Shown: positions 1 to 8,356, counted from the stretch's first letter. The stretch: DNA of 47,955 nucleotides from Streptomyces lanatus (GCF_014655715.1 NZ_BNBM01000009.1:355737-403691), one strand, 5' to 3'. Numbers and translations: made by a program. The notes: a model not told the origin generated them from the sequence alone.

Positions 1-445
1 GACCGCCCAGCAGCTCTCGACCGAGATCAAGAACGTGCTCGCCCGGACCGGCGCCTCGAAGGTGGACCTGGTCGTCCACTCCATGGGCGCGCTCGGTGCC
101 CGCTATTACCTCAAGAACCTCGGCGGCACGTCGTACGTGGACGACTTCGTCTCGACGGCCGGTACGAACCACGGCACGTCCACCGCCTCGTGGTGCGCGT
201 GGCTGTACACCTCCTGCGCGGAGATGAACACGGGCAGCTCGTTCCTGACCGCCCTCAACTCGGGGGACGAGACCCCGGGCAGTGTGTCGTACGCCAGCTA
301 CTGGTCGAACTGCGACGACGCGCTCACGCCCGACACCACCGCGATCCTGAACGGCGCCACCAATGTCGAGGTCGGCTGCGTCTCGCACACCGATATGAAC
401 AACGACCAGGGCGTGTACGAGCAGGTCCGGGACTTCATCGGCTGA
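1..445 (+). CDS. Secreted lipase, class 2 (LipA-like) C-terminal part
   Basis: This is the C-terminal part of an alpha/beta-hydrolase lipase; the frame is open from base 2, so the N-terminus and any signal peptide lie outside the window. The visible 147 residues contain the nucleophile elbow HSMGA preceded by VDLVV, followed by ARYYLKNLGG and a TAGTNHGT stretch, all typical of the Bacillus LipA / Streptomyces class 2 lipase family (Pfam lipase class 2). A later DDALTPDTT segment should hold the catalytic Asp, and CVSHTDMNND the catalytic His. The family hydrolyses acyl esters outside the cell. Cysteines are present, as in an exported protein. The next gene on the strand is 93 bases away, so this looks like the last gene of its transcript. 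A related but broken lipase fragment lies at 22398-22790. Confidence 0.85.
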   Translation, partial: TAQQLSTEIKNVLARTGASKVDLVVHSMGALGARYYLKNLGGTSYVDDFVSTAGTNHGTSTASWCAWLYTSCAEMNTGSSFLTALNSGDETPGSVSYASYWSNCDDALTPDTTAILNGATNVEVGCVSHTDMNNDQGVYEQVRDFIG

Positions 446-538
446 CGGCCGACGAAACCGCCCCGACGACAGCGGGGGTGCGCGGGCCCCGTACGGGGGA
501 CAATCGGGTGTGAGTCCCGTCTTCCCGGGAGGTCCCCC

Positions 539-1228
539 ATGGCCCTGAGGTCCACCGGCTCCGGCAAGGTGTCACGGGATGCCGTGCACCATCCGCTGTT
601 CGCCCGTTTCTACGCCCGCATCAGCGTCAATGCCGAGACGAAGATGGGCATGGCCGGCATCCGCGACCGGCTGCTGGCCGGGCTGTCCGGCCGGGTGATC
701 GAGATCGGGGCCGGCAACGGTCTGAACTTCGCGCACTATCCGAGCACCGTCTCGGAGGTCGTCGCCATCGAACCGGAGCGCGTGCTGCGGAAGTTGGCGG
801 TGGAGTCCGCGCTGCGCGCCGGGGTGCCGGTGGATGTGGTGCCGGGCGCGGCGGAGGCACTGCCGGTCAAGAGCGAGGCCTTCGACGCGGTGGTGCTGTC
901 GCTGGTGATGTGCAGCGTGCGGGATGTGCCGCGGGCGCTCGCGGAGGTCCGGCGGGTGCTGCGCCCGGGCGGTGTGGTGCGGTTCTTCGAGCACGGCCGG
1001 GGCGGCGGTCGCGCGATGCTCCTCACCCAGCGCGCCCTGGACCGGACGGTGTGGCCGCTGGTGAGCGGCGGCTGCCATGTCTCCCGCGATCCGGTCGCGG
1101 CACTGCGGGAGGTCGGCTTCGAGCTCGGGCCCTGCCGACAGGTGATGATGCCGGAGGAGGGGCCGACGCTGCCCTCCTCGTACTGCACGCTGGGCACGGC
1201 ATGGCGACCGCCGGTCGGGCCCGAGTAG
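539..1228 (+). CDS. Class I SAM-dependent methyltransferase
   Basis: A 229-aa protein with a Rossmann methyltransferase fold. Motif I is VIEIGAGNGLNF near residues 50-61, followed by an acidic residue (AIEPE) that would bind the SAM ribose. Further on come VLSLVMCSVRDV and the post-II segment EVRRVLRPGGVVRFFEHGRG. This arrangement resembles the UbiE/METTL7-like small-molecule or lipid methyltransferases. The substrate cannot be read from the sequence. The ATG at 539 follows GGGAGG, a good ribosome-binding site. No membrane segment or signal peptide is visible, so it is probably cytoplasmic or peripheral. Its stop codon directly abuts the convergent stop of the Doc-like gene at 1229. Confidence 0.85.
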   Translation: MALRSTGSGKVSRDAVHHPLFARFYARISVNAETKMGMAGIRDRLLAGLSGRVIEIGAGNGLNFAHYPSTVSEVVAIEPERVLRKLAVESALRAGVPVDVVPGAAEALPVKSEAFDAVVLSLVMCSVRDVPRALAEVRRVLRPGGVVRFFEHGRGGGRAMLLTQRALDRTVWPLVSGGCHVSRDPVAALREVGFELGPCRQVMMPEEGPTLPSSYCTLGTAWRPPVGPE

Positions 1229-1636
1229 TCACAGGCTCCACTGGCGCAGTTCCCGCGCGATGTCCTGCACCGATGCCTCGCCGCTCTTCACCAGGCGGGC
1301 CAGGTCGCGTACCTGCTCCGGCGAGGTGACGACCTTGAGCCCGCTGGCGACGAGGTAGGCGTAGGCGACCGCGGAGGCGAACAGGGCGTTGGAGCGCTCC
1401 AACGCGGGGACGTGGATGAGGAGTTGGAGGAGGGCCGCGGCCCGGGCGTGCGGGCTGTCGTAGACGGGGACGTCGAATATCTCGGCCTGATGGCGTGCGA
1501 CGGCGGCGACGAGGGCTCCCCAGTCGGTGACCTCGGGATCCCCCGGCGTCCGCTTCTCGGCGAGCATGAGCAGCCAGGCAAGGTCGATGTTCAGTTCGTT
1601 CAACGGATCAGTGGCGACCTTCGCGCGAGCCCTCAC
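1229..1636 (-). CDS. Doc/Fic-family toxin component, degenerate Fic motif
   Basis: A 135-aa protein of the Doc-like family found in many Streptomyces as the second gene of a toxin-antitoxin pair. Doc proteins transfer phosphate from ATP to EF-Tu; related Fic enzymes transfer AMP. The Fic helix is recognisable at residues 75-86 (HVPALERSNALF) and keeps the His and Asn. It lacks the Phe after His and the canonical GN(G/K)R sequence, so activity may be altered or lost. The chosen GTG start at 1636 lies inside the antitoxin gene (29-bp overlap) and has GAGGAG about 13 nt upstream, which suggests translational coupling. The stop abuts the convergent methyltransferase stop. Family assignment rests on overall pattern and gene context. 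The toxin label is inference. Confidence 0.75.
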   Translation of the reverse strand: MRARAKVATDPLNELNIDLAWLLMLAEKRTPGDPEVTDWGALVAAVARHQAEIFDVPVYDSPHARAAALLQLLIHVPALERSNALFASAVAYAYLVASGLKVVTSPEQVRDLARLVKSGEASVQDIARELRQWSL

Positions 1637-1847
1637 GGTCGGCGCCGAACTCCTCGACGAACACCGACTCGTACTGCTTCATGAAATCGGCCGCGGCCTC
1701 CACGAACGTATGGCCGACTTCGCCGGTGTCCTGTTTGACCAGTTCCTCTATGTAGCGGTTGACGCTCATGCCGCGGGCCAGGGCACGCTCGCGGGCGGCG
1801 CGGGCCGTGCCCTCGTCCACTCTCACGTTCAGCTGAGTCTTCGCCAT
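1608..1847 (-). CDS. Ribbon-helix-helix antitoxin
   Basis: A 79-aa protein. The first 45 residues fit a CopG/Arc-type ribbon-helix-helix: a short beta strand (TQLNVRVDE), helix A (TARAARERALARG) and the turn MSVNRYIEELV. The C-terminal 35 residues are acidic and would be the toxin-neutralising tail. It is the first gene of an operon with the Doc-like toxin at 1229-1636. RHH antitoxins normally repress their own promoter, and a perfect inverted repeat sits between the -35 and -10 elements immediately upstream. The ATG lies at the predicted transcription start, so the message is probably leaderless. Confidence 0.8.
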   Translation of the reverse strand: MAKTQLNVRVDEGTARAARERALARGMSVNRYIEELVKQDTGEVGHTFVEAAADFMKQYESVFVEEFGADREGSREGRH

Positions 1848-1853
1848 ACCTAG

Positions 1854-1883
1854 AAGCTAGCGCGGAAGCGCTAGCACCGGCAA
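1854..1883 (-). promoter_or_regulatory. Toxin-antitoxin promoter with palindromic operator
   Basis: On the minus strand, TTGCCG (1883-1878), 18 nt, then TAGCTT (1859-1854) form a plausible sigma-70-type promoter. Transcription would start at about 1847, the A of the antitoxin ATG. A perfect 8-bp inverted repeat GCTAGCGC, with spacer GGAA, spans 1856-1875, exactly between and over the two promoter elements. This is the expected position for an RHH autorepressor site. The sequence is seen directly; its function is inferred. Confidence 0.6.
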
Positions 1884-2052
1884 GGGTGCGGCCCGGGCCA
1901 TGGAGGGTGCCCCTTACACCGATATCGGGGGCCCGACCTGGGGCGGAGAGCGACCAGGACCTCGGACGGATACTGGTGTGCGTTGGATCACATTACGCTC
2001 GGCGGGGACGAGGGTCGTCGAGTCGTCGAGTCCGTTCCGCGAGGAGGCGGTC

Positions 2053-2877
2053 TTGTCCACAGCAGCTGCCCAGTACGTCCCGGGTCCCGCGTCGGCCGAC
2101 GGTGTGGCCGCCCGCGCCCGGGGGCTGACCAAGGCGTACGGCTCGGGCGAGACGACGGTGCTCGCCCTCGACGCGGTGGACGTGGACATCGCGCGCGGCC
2201 GCTTCACGGCGGTCATGGGGCCGTCGGGCTCCGGAAAGTCCACGCTGATGCACTGTCTGGCGGGGCTCGACAATGTCTCGGCGGGGCAGGTGTGGCTCGG
2301 CGACACCGAGATCACGGGGCTGAAGGACCGCGAGCTGACGCGGCTGCGGCGGGACCGGATCGGGTTCATGTTCCAGTCCTTCAACCTGATCCCCACCCTG
2401 AACGCGGCCGAGAACATCACGCTCCCCATGGACATCGCGGGCAAGAAGCCCGACGAGAAGTGGCTGGACCAGGTCATCGACACCCTCGGGCTGCGGGACC
2501 GGCTGGCGCACCGGCCGTCCCAGCTCTCCGGCGGTCAGCAGCAGCGCGTCGCCTGCGCCCGCGCGCTGGCCTCCCGGCCGGAGCTGATCTTCGCGGACGA
2601 GCCGACCGGCAACCTGGACTCGCGGGCCGGTCTGGAGGTCCTCGGCTTTCTGCGGGACGCCGTCGACCAGCTGGGACAGACCGTCGTGATGGTCACCCAC
2701 GATCCGGGCGCCGCCGCCCACTCCGACCTGGTGCTGTTCCTGGGCGACGGACGGATCGTGGACGAGATGGAGCGCCCGACGGCGGAGGCCGTACTGGAGC
2801 GCATGCGCCTCTTCGCCGGTACCAACCCCATGGCGAGCGACCAGGCCCCTCCCCCAGAGCCGCCCGAGAAGGGCTGA
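2053..2877 (+). CDS. ABC transporter ATP-binding protein (MacB/LolD type)
   Basis: A 274-aa nucleotide-binding subunit. Walker A is GPSGSGKST, the Q-loop FMFQSFNLIP, the signature LSGGQQQRVACARAL, Walker B LIFADEPTGNLDS, and the H-loop MVTHDP. The DEPTGNLDS sequence and PSGSGKST place it in the MacB/LolD/FtsE group, which powers FtsX-like permeases rather than classical importers. I chose a TTG start at 2053 because GAGGAGG (2041-2047) sits 5 nt upstream; the same frame is open further upstream but without a comparable site. The partner permease begins 3 nt after the stop, so the two are surely co-translated. The exporter's substrate is unknown. Confidence 0.93.
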   Translation: MSTAAAQYVPGPASADGVAARARGLTKAYGSGETTVLALDAVDVDIARGRFTAVMGPSGSGKSTLMHCLAGLDNVSAGQVWLGDTEITGLKDRELTRLRRDRIGFMFQSFNLIPTLNAAENITLPMDIAGKKPDEKWLDQVIDTLGLRDRLAHRPSQLSGGQQQRVACARALASRPELIFADEPTGNLDSRAGLEVLGFLRDAVDQLGQTVVMVTHDPGAAAHSDLVLFLGDGRIVDEMERPTAEAVLERMRLFAGTNPMASDQAPPPEPPEKG

Positions 2878-2880
2878 CCG

Positions 2881-5448
2881 GTGCTCAAGGCGACGCTCAG
2901 GAGCTTCCTCGCCCACAAGGGGCGACTGCTGCTGTCGGCGCTGGCGGTGATCCTCTCCGTGGCGTTCGTCGCGGGCAGCCTGATCTTCTCGGACACCGTC
3001 AGCCGCACCTTCGACCGGCTCTTCGCCTCGACGGCCGCCGATGTCACGGTGACCCCGAAGGAGACCCTCGACGAGACGATCCCCTCGGGACAGACCCTGA
3101 CCCTGCCCGCCTCGCTCGCCGACCGCCTCGCCAAGGTCGACGGTGTGGCGGCGGCACGCCCGGACGTGGACGTCGAGGGCATCACCGTCGCCGACAAGGA
3201 CCGCGAGTCCGTGGGCCCCACCACCGGCGCCCCCACCATCGGCACCGCCTGGAACCCGACCGAGCGCAGCCCCGTCGAGCTCACCTCCGGTCACGCCCCC
3301 AAGGGCGACGGTCAGGTCATGATCGACGCCGACACCGCCGACGACAAGGACGTACGGATCGGCGACCGGCTGACCGTCATCGGGCAGGAGGGCTCGTTCC
3401 CGGTCGAGGTCGTCGGCATCGTCACCTTCACGACCACCAACCCCGGTGCCGCCCTGGTCTTCTTCGACACCCCGACCGCGCAGACCAAGCTGATCGGCGA
3501 CCCGAAGGGCGCCACCAGCATCTCGCTCGACGCGGCGGAGGGGGTCAGTGACGCGGACCTGAAGCGGCGGGTTGCCGCCGCCCTGGACAGCGGCGCCTAC
3601 GAGTTGCGCACCGCCGACGAGCAGGCCGAGTCGGACGTCGAGCAGCTCGGCGGATTCCTCGACATCATCAAATATGTGATGCTCGGCTTCGCCGGGGTCG
3701 CCGTCCTCGTGGGCGTCTTCCTGATCGTCAACACCTTCTCCATGCTGATCGCCCAGCGCACCCGTGAACTGGGCCTATTGCGGGCGCTCGGCGCGGACCG
3801 GCGCCAGGTGCGGCGCTCGGTGCTCACCGAGGCGCTGCTGCTGGGCCTGGTCGGCTCGACGGCGGGCCTCGCGGCCGGGATCGGGCTGGCCGTAGGACTC
3901 ATCGAGTTGATGGGCCTGATGGGCATGAACATCAGGACGACGGAGATGGTCATCGGCTGGGGGACGCCGGTGACCGCGTACGTCGTGGGCCTGGGCGTCA
4001 CCTTCGTGGCCGCGTATCTCCCGGCCCGCCGCGCGGCGGGCGTCTCGCCGATGGCGGCGCTCGCGGACGCCGAGATCGCCGACATCGGACGGCCGCTGCG
4101 GCTGCGCGCGATCGTGGGCTCGGTGGTCGGGGCGGCCGGGGCGGCGGCGCTGGTGGGCTGTGCGACGGCGTCGAAGACCTCGTCGGCGGCGTCCCTGCTG
4201 GGCCTCGGGGTGCTCCTGACCCTGATCGCGACGGTGATCGCGGGACCGCTCCTCGTGCGGCCCGTGATCCGGGTGCTCGGCGGCGCCTTCCCGGCCGTCT
4301 TCGGCTCGATCGGCCGGATGAGCCAGCGCAACGCCCTGCGCAATCCGCGCCGCACCGGGGCCACCGCGGCGGCGCTGATGGTGGGCCTCGCCCTGGTGGG
4401 CGGGATGTCGGTGGCGAGCGCCTCGATGACCAAGTCCTTCGACCAGCAGATCGACAAGACGCTGGGCGCCGACTTCGTGGTGCAGAACGCCAACTTCGTG
4501 CCGTTCCCACGGGAGATCACCGAGCGGATCCGCGACACCGAGGGCGTCGGGCTCGTCGTACGCTTGCAGTTCACCACGATCGCCGTACGCCTCCCGGACG
4601 GCGACCGCGTCAAGACGACCGCCGCGGCCTACGAACCGAAGCTGGACGAGGTCGCCAACATCACCTACGCCCAGGGCGACTCGGCCGCCGCGCTCGCGGC
4701 AGGGCACCTCGCCATGGACAAGGACTTCGCCGAGGATCATGGGGTACGGCTCGGCAGCACCGTCCCCGTCGAGTTCCAGGGCGACCGGAGGGCCGAGCTG
4801 ACGGTGGGCGCCCTCACCGACCAGGAGTCCGCGGACGGGTTCGGCTCGCAGGGCGGGATCTACTTCGGTCTCGCCACGCTGGAGAAGTACGCGCCGGGCG
4901 GGCAGGACGCGGCCGTGTACGTCAACGCCGCCTCCGGCACGGGCGCGGACGATCTGCGGGCCGGCCTGGAGAAGACACTCGATCCCTATCCGCAGGTCCA
5001 GGTCCGCGACATCGCCGACTACAAGGACCTGGTGCACGACCAGATCGCCGTACTGCTGTATCTCGTGTACGCCCTGCTCGGGCTAGCGATCATCATCGCG
5101 GTGCTCGGCGTCGTCAACACCCTTGCCCTGTCGGTCGTGGAGCGCACCCGGGAGATCGGGCTGCTGCGGGCCATCGGGCTGGCCCGGCGGCAGCTGCGGC
5201 GGATGATCCGGCTGGAGTCGGTGGTGATCGCCGTATTCGGCGCGGTGCTGGGGCTTGCGCTCGGGCTGGTGTGGGGCGTGTGCACCCAGCAGGTGCTGGC
5301 TCTCCAGGGCATGAACGCGCTGGCGATCCCCTGGGGCACGATCGTCGCGGTGATGATCGGCTCGGCGGTGGTGGGGGTCGTGGCGGCGCTGCTGCCGGCG
5401 TTGCGTGCATCGCGCATGAATGTGCTGGCGGCTATCGCGCACGAATGA
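2881..5448 (+). CDS. ABC transporter permease, FtsX/MacB duplicated type
   Basis: An 855-aa integral membrane protein starting with GTG. It has an N-terminal membrane helix (about residues 12-32), an extracytoplasmic MacB-like domain (about 40-240), and a first FtsX module (about 258-395) with the coupling sequence RTRELGLLRALGADRRQVRR. A second half repeats this arrangement: helix near 490, outer domain about 510-710, then a second FtsX module with the near-identical RTREIGLLRAIGLARRQLRR. This is the common actinobacterial single-chain version of a MacB/LolCDE-like transporter. Such proteins move lipids, peptides or drugs, or transmit force to wall enzymes. No substrate-specific feature is visible. 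It forms a two-gene operon with the ATPase at 2053-2877. Confidence 0.92.
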   Translation: MLKATLRSFLAHKGRLLLSALAVILSVAFVAGSLIFSDTVSRTFDRLFASTAADVTVTPKETLDETIPSGQTLTLPASLADRLAKVDGVAAARPDVDVEGITVADKDRESVGPTTGAPTIGTAWNPTERSPVELTSGHAPKGDGQVMIDADTADDKDVRIGDRLTVIGQEGSFPVEVVGIVTFTTTNPGAALVFFDTPTAQTKLIGDPKGATSISLDAAEGVSDADLKRRVAAALDSGAYELRTADEQAESDVEQLGGFLDIIKYVMLGFAGVAVLVGVFLIVNTFSMLIAQRTRELGLLRALGADRRQVRRSVLTEALLLGLVGSTAGLAAGIGLAVGLIELMGLMGMNIRTTEMVIGWGTPVTAYVVGLGVTFVAAYLPARRAAGVSPMAALADAEIADIGRPLRLRAIVGSVVGAAGAAALVGCATASKTSSAASLLGLGVLLTLIATVIAGPLLVRPVIRVLGGAFPAVFGSIGRMSQRNALRNPRRTGATAAALMVGLALVGGMSVASASMTKSFDQQIDKTLGADFVVQNANFVPFPREITERIRDTEGVGLVVRLQFTTIAVRLPDGDRVKTTAAAYEPKLDEVANITYAQGDSAAALAAGHLAMDKDFAEDHGVRLGSTVPVEFQGDRRAELTVGALTDQESADGFGSQGGIYFGLATLEKYAPGGQDAAVYVNAASGTGADDLRAGLEKTLDPYPQVQVRDIADYKDLVHDQIAVLLYLVYALLGLAIIIAVLGVVNTLALSVVERTREIGLLRAIGLARRQLRRMIRLESVVIAVFGAVLGLALGLVWGVCTQQVLALQGMNALAIPWGTIVAVMIGSAVVGVVAALLPALRASRMNVLAAIAHE

Positions 5449-5494
5449 TGGAATCGCGGAAGGCCCTCAAGTCCCTTACTGGTGAGGAGAGTTC

Positions 5495-6391
5495 ATGCCG
5501 CAATCCCTGAGCCCACGCCCCTTCCGCTTCGGCGTCAACCTGATGACCTCCGCCCCGGCCGACGAATGGCGGGCCAAGTGCCGCCGCGCCGAGGAACTGG
5601 GCTACGACGTGATCCTGGTCCCCGACCACCTGGGCATGCCGGCACCGTTCCCGGCCCTGGTCGCGGCGGCCGAGGCCACCGAGCGGGTGCGCCTGGGCAC
5701 GTTCGTGCTGAACGCGGGCCTGTGGAACCCGACGTTGCTCGCCCGCGAGGTGGCGACCACCGACGCGCTGACCGGCGGACGCCTCGAACTCGGCCTGGGC
5801 GCCGGCTATGTGCAGGCGGAGCACGACTCGGCGGGCCTGCCCTTCGGCACTCCGGGCGAGCGTGTGGACCATCTGCGGCGCACGGTCGAGGAGCTACGGC
5901 GGCTCCTGGAATCCGAGTCGTACCAGCCGCGGCCGGTCCAGAAGCCCCGGGTGCCGCTGCTGATCGGCGGCAATGGTGACCGCGTGCTGCGGCTGACCGC
6001 CGAGCACGCCGACATCGCGGCGTTCGGGGGCGCGTACCCCGACCCGAAGAGCACGACCGGGCGGCTGGTCCCCGTCACGGCCGAGCGGCTCGACGAGCGG
6101 GTGGCCCGGTACCACGGGTTCGCCACGGAGCCCGCCGAGCTGAATCTGCTCCTCCAGATGGTGACCGTGACGCAGGACCGCGAGGCCGTCATCCAGCCCC
6201 TCCTCGACCGGGTCCCGGAGCTGACCCTCGACCAGGCGCTGGCGCTGCCCATCCTCTTGATCGGCACCCTGGAGCAGATCACCGCGCAGGTGCTGGCCCA
6301 GCGCGAGCGGTACGGGTTCTCGTATCTGACCGTGCTGGAGCCGTACATGGAGGCGTTCGCGCCGGTGATCGAGGAGCTGCGCGGCAAGTAG
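5495..6391 (+). CDS. LLM-class flavin (F420)-dependent oxidoreductase
   Basis: A 298-aa bacterial-luciferase-like TIM-barrel enzyme. The N-terminal strand FRFGVNLMT, then GYDVILVPDHLG, TERVRLGTFVLN, LTGGRLELGLGAGYVQAEH and VPLLIGGNGDRVLRLTAEHAD are the conserved blocks of F420-dependent LLM enzymes of the type described from mycobacteria (TIGR03621-like). These proteins use F420H2 to reduce diverse compounds; the substrate here is unknown. The ATG at 5495 follows GGTGAGGAG. It lies 46 nt after the ABC permease, on the same strand, so it could be co-transcribed with it, but nothing in the sequence ties the functions together. Confidence 0.85.
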   Translation: MPQSLSPRPFRFGVNLMTSAPADEWRAKCRRAEELGYDVILVPDHLGMPAPFPALVAAAEATERVRLGTFVLNAGLWNPTLLAREVATTDALTGGRLELGLGAGYVQAEHDSAGLPFGTPGERVDHLRRTVEELRRLLESESYQPRPVQKPRVPLLIGGNGDRVLRLTAEHADIAAFGGAYPDPKSTTGRLVPVTAERLDERVARYHGFATEPAELNLLLQMVTVTQDREAVIQPLLDRVPELTLDQALALPILLIGTLEQITAQVLAQRERYGFSYLTVLEPYMEAFAPVIEELRGK

Positions 6392-6447
6392 CCGTCCGCA
6401 TACCGGAATTCCACGCCCCGTTCCGCCGCCCGTGATGGGATCGCGCC

Positions 6448-6873
6448 ATGACTGATCTGCGGATACGGGCCGCCACGGCCGACGACCTCGACACCGTGCT
6501 GGCCTTCTGGAAGACGGCCGCCGAGGGCACGAGCATCAGCGACGACCGGGACGGCGTGGAGCGGCTGGTCGCCCGCGACCCCGAGGCGCTGATCCTGGCC
6601 GAGCTGGAGGGCGAGCTGGTCGGCACGGTGATCGCGGGCTTCGACGGCTGGCGTTGCCATCTGTACCGGCTGGCGGTGCACCCGGAGCGTCGACGCGGGG
6701 GCATCGGCTCGGCGCTGCTCGCCGCCGCGGAGGAGCGCTTCGTACGGCTGGGCGGGCGTCGCGGTGACGCGATGGTGCTGGGGCGCAACGAGACCGCGCA
6801 TCATGCCTGGCGCGCGGCCGGGTACACGCCCGAGGAGCAGTGGCGGCGGTGGGTGAAGCCGCTCACGGACTGA
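6448..6873 (+). CDS. GNAT-family N-acetyltransferase
   Basis: A 141-aa protein made of one GNAT domain. It begins with the characteristic LRIRAATADDLDTVLAFW. The acetyl-CoA-binding motif A is VHPERRRGGIGSALL near residues 75-89 (the R/Q-x-x-G-x-G/A loop). The later ARNETAHHAWRAAGY-like block (seen as GRNETAHHAWRAAGY) is the usual motif B. It catalyses acetyl transfer to an amine on an unknown small molecule or protein. It lies 56 nt after the LLM oxidoreductase, and a new promoter with its own -10 element (TACTAT, 6891-6896) begins right after its stop. Confidence 0.88.
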   Translation: MTDLRIRAATADDLDTVLAFWKTAAEGTSISDDRDGVERLVARDPEALILAELEGELVGTVIAGFDGWRCHLYRLAVHPERRRGGIGSALLAAAEERFVRLGGRRGDAMVLGRNETAHHAWRAAGYTPEEQWRRWVKPLTD

Positions 6874-6890
6874 CTGCTTTGCCGACCCTT

Positions 6891-7008
6891 TACTATTGGG
6901 GGAAACTTCGGTCCTCTCATGAAAGGTGTGAGCGTCCGCCCATGGGCGAGCCTCCCAGTAGCAGACATCGAGCGATCCTCCCCACCCTGTCCGATCATGG
7001 GACGGAGG
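6891..7008 (+). promoter_or_regulatory. Promoter -10 and structured leader of the CNNM operon
   Basis: A TACTAT -10-like hexamer (6891-6896) lies about 120 nt upstream of the gene starting at 7016, leaving a leader of about 113 nt. The leader contains an imperfect stem-loop, CTCTCAT / GGTGTGAG around a GAAAG loop. It also has the self-complementary GCCCATGGGC, and a 6-bp stem (6987-6992 with 7000-7005, 7-nt loop) whose right arm overlaps the ribosome-binding site GGAGG (7004-7008). The last stem could hide the ribosome-binding site. I do not recognise a named riboswitch family. A regulatory role is inference. Confidence 0.4.
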
Positions 7009-7015
7009 TGACCCG

Positions 7016-8356
7016 ATGACCGAAGTGCTCCTCCTTCTGGTGGCGATCCTGCTGTCGCTCGCCTGCGGTGCCTTCGTCGCGGCCGAGTTCTCACTGACCA
7101 CCGTCGAGCGTGCCGAGCTGGAGCGGGCGGTGGAGCGCGGCGACCGGGGTGCCGCGGGCGCCCTGAAGGCCGTACGGAATCTGACCTTCCAGCTCTCCGG
7201 GGCCCAGCTCGGCATCACAGTCACCAACCTGGTCGTCGGCATGCTCGCCGAGCCGTCCATCGCCGCGCTGCTCGCGGGCCCGCTGGAGTCGATGGGGATC
7301 TCCCGCTCGACGGCGAGCTCGGTCGCGCTGGTGATCGGCACAGGCCTGTCGACCGTGGTGCTGATGGTCGTCGGTGAGCTGGTGCCGAAGAACTGGGCGA
7401 TCTCCTCGCCCCTGGCCGTGGCCAAGCGGGTCGGCAACGCCCAGCGCTGGTTCAGCGCGGCCTTCCGCCCCTTCATCACCCACCTCAACAACACGGCGAA
7501 CCGCATCGTGCGCCGCTTCGGCGTGGAGCCCACCGAGGAACTGGCCGCGGCCCGCGGTCCTCAGGAGCTGGCCGCCCTCGCCCGGCACTCCGCGCGGGAG
7601 GGCGCCCTGGAGGCGGACACCGCCGAGCTCTTCGTACGGACCCTGAACCTGGCCGACCTGACCGCGGAGAACGTGATGACCCCGCGTGTCCAGGTGGTCG
7701 CCCTGGACGCCCAGGCGACCTGCGAGGACGTGGCGAACGCGACGCGGGCGACCGGGCTGTCCCGGTTCCCCGTCTACCGCGGCAGCCTCGACGCGGTCGT
7801 GGGCACGGCACACATCAAGGACGTCCTCGCGGTACCCGCCGAGCGCCGCCCCCGCGTCCCCGTCTCCGAGCTGATGCGCGAACCCCTCCTCGTCCCCGAG
7901 ACCCTGACCGTCGACCGACTCCTCGACCGGCTCTCCGGCAAGCGCACCATGGCCGTGGTCATCGACGAGTACGGCGGTACGGCCGGTGTGGCCACGCTGG
8001 AGGACATCGTCGAGGAGGTCGTCGGCGAAGTGCGGGACGAGCACGACCCGCACGAGACGCCCGACCTCGCCCGCGCGGGCGTCGACGACGACGGCCGGGA
8101 GCTGTTCTCGGCCGACGGTTCCGCGCGGATGGACCAGCTCGCGCGCGTGGGCCTCAGGGCGCCCGAGGGGCCTTACGAGACCCTGGCCGGGCTCGTCGCC
8201 CATGAACTCGGCCGCATCCCCGCCGTCGGCGACCGCGTCGAGGTCACCGGCTGGCGGCTCGACGTCGTGGACGCCTCGGGGCGCCGGGCCGCGCGCGTGC
8301 TGCTGCACGCGCCGCTCGACGACTCGGCGGAACACGGGAAGGAGGACGGACGATGA
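7016..8356 (+). CDS. CNNM/CorC-HlyC family CBS-domain membrane protein
   Basis: A 446-aa protein. Residues 1-190 form the DUF21/CNNM membrane domain: a first helix LLLLVAILLSLACGAFVAAEFSL-like, the QLGITVTNLVVGMLAEPSIA block, and a helix followed by VGELVPKNWAI. Two CBS repeats follow (about 205-325: NVMTPRVQVVALDA..., then SELMREPLLVPET...VIDEYGGTAGVATLEDIVEEVVGEV). A CorC/HlyC C-terminal domain spans about 345-430. The family includes magnesium/cobalt efflux and transport proteins; older 'hemolysin' names are misleading. The stop overlaps the start of a paralogue by 4 bp. The structured leader upstream may link expression to ion level. Confidence 0.92.
   Translation: MTEVLLLLVAILLSLACGAFVAAEFSLTTVERAELERAVERGDRGAAGALKAVRNLTFQLSGAQLGITVTNLVVGMLAEPSIAALLAGPLESMGISRSTASSVALVIGTGLSTVVLMVVGELVPKNWAISSPLAVAKRVGNAQRWFSAAFRPFITHLNNTANRIVRRFGVEPTEELAAARGPQELAALARHSAREGALEADTAELFVRTLNLADLTAENVMTPRVQVVALDAQATCEDVANATRATGLSRFPVYRGSLDAVVGTAHIKDVLAVPAERRPRVPVSELMREPLLVPETLTVDRLLDRLSGKRTMAVVIDEYGGTAGVATLEDIVEEVVGEVRDEHDPHETPDLARAGVDDDGRELFSADGSARMDQLARVGLRAPEGPYETLAGLVAHELGRIPAVGDRVEVTGWRLDVVDASGRRAARVLLHAPLDDSAEHGKEDGR

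Noticed and set aside
487..498. Terminator at CCCCGTACGGGG after the lipase
   Set aside because: The palindrome has almost no loop and no tail; the pairing is not convincing.
2881..5448. Long open frames on the minus strand opposite the ABC permease and other genes
   Set aside because: They mirror high-GC codon bias, have Arg/Pro/Ala-rich low-complexity translations and no domain signals.
6891..7008. M-box or Mn2+ riboswitch upstream of the CNNM genes
   Set aside because: I could not align the conserved core of either element; only generic hairpins are visible.
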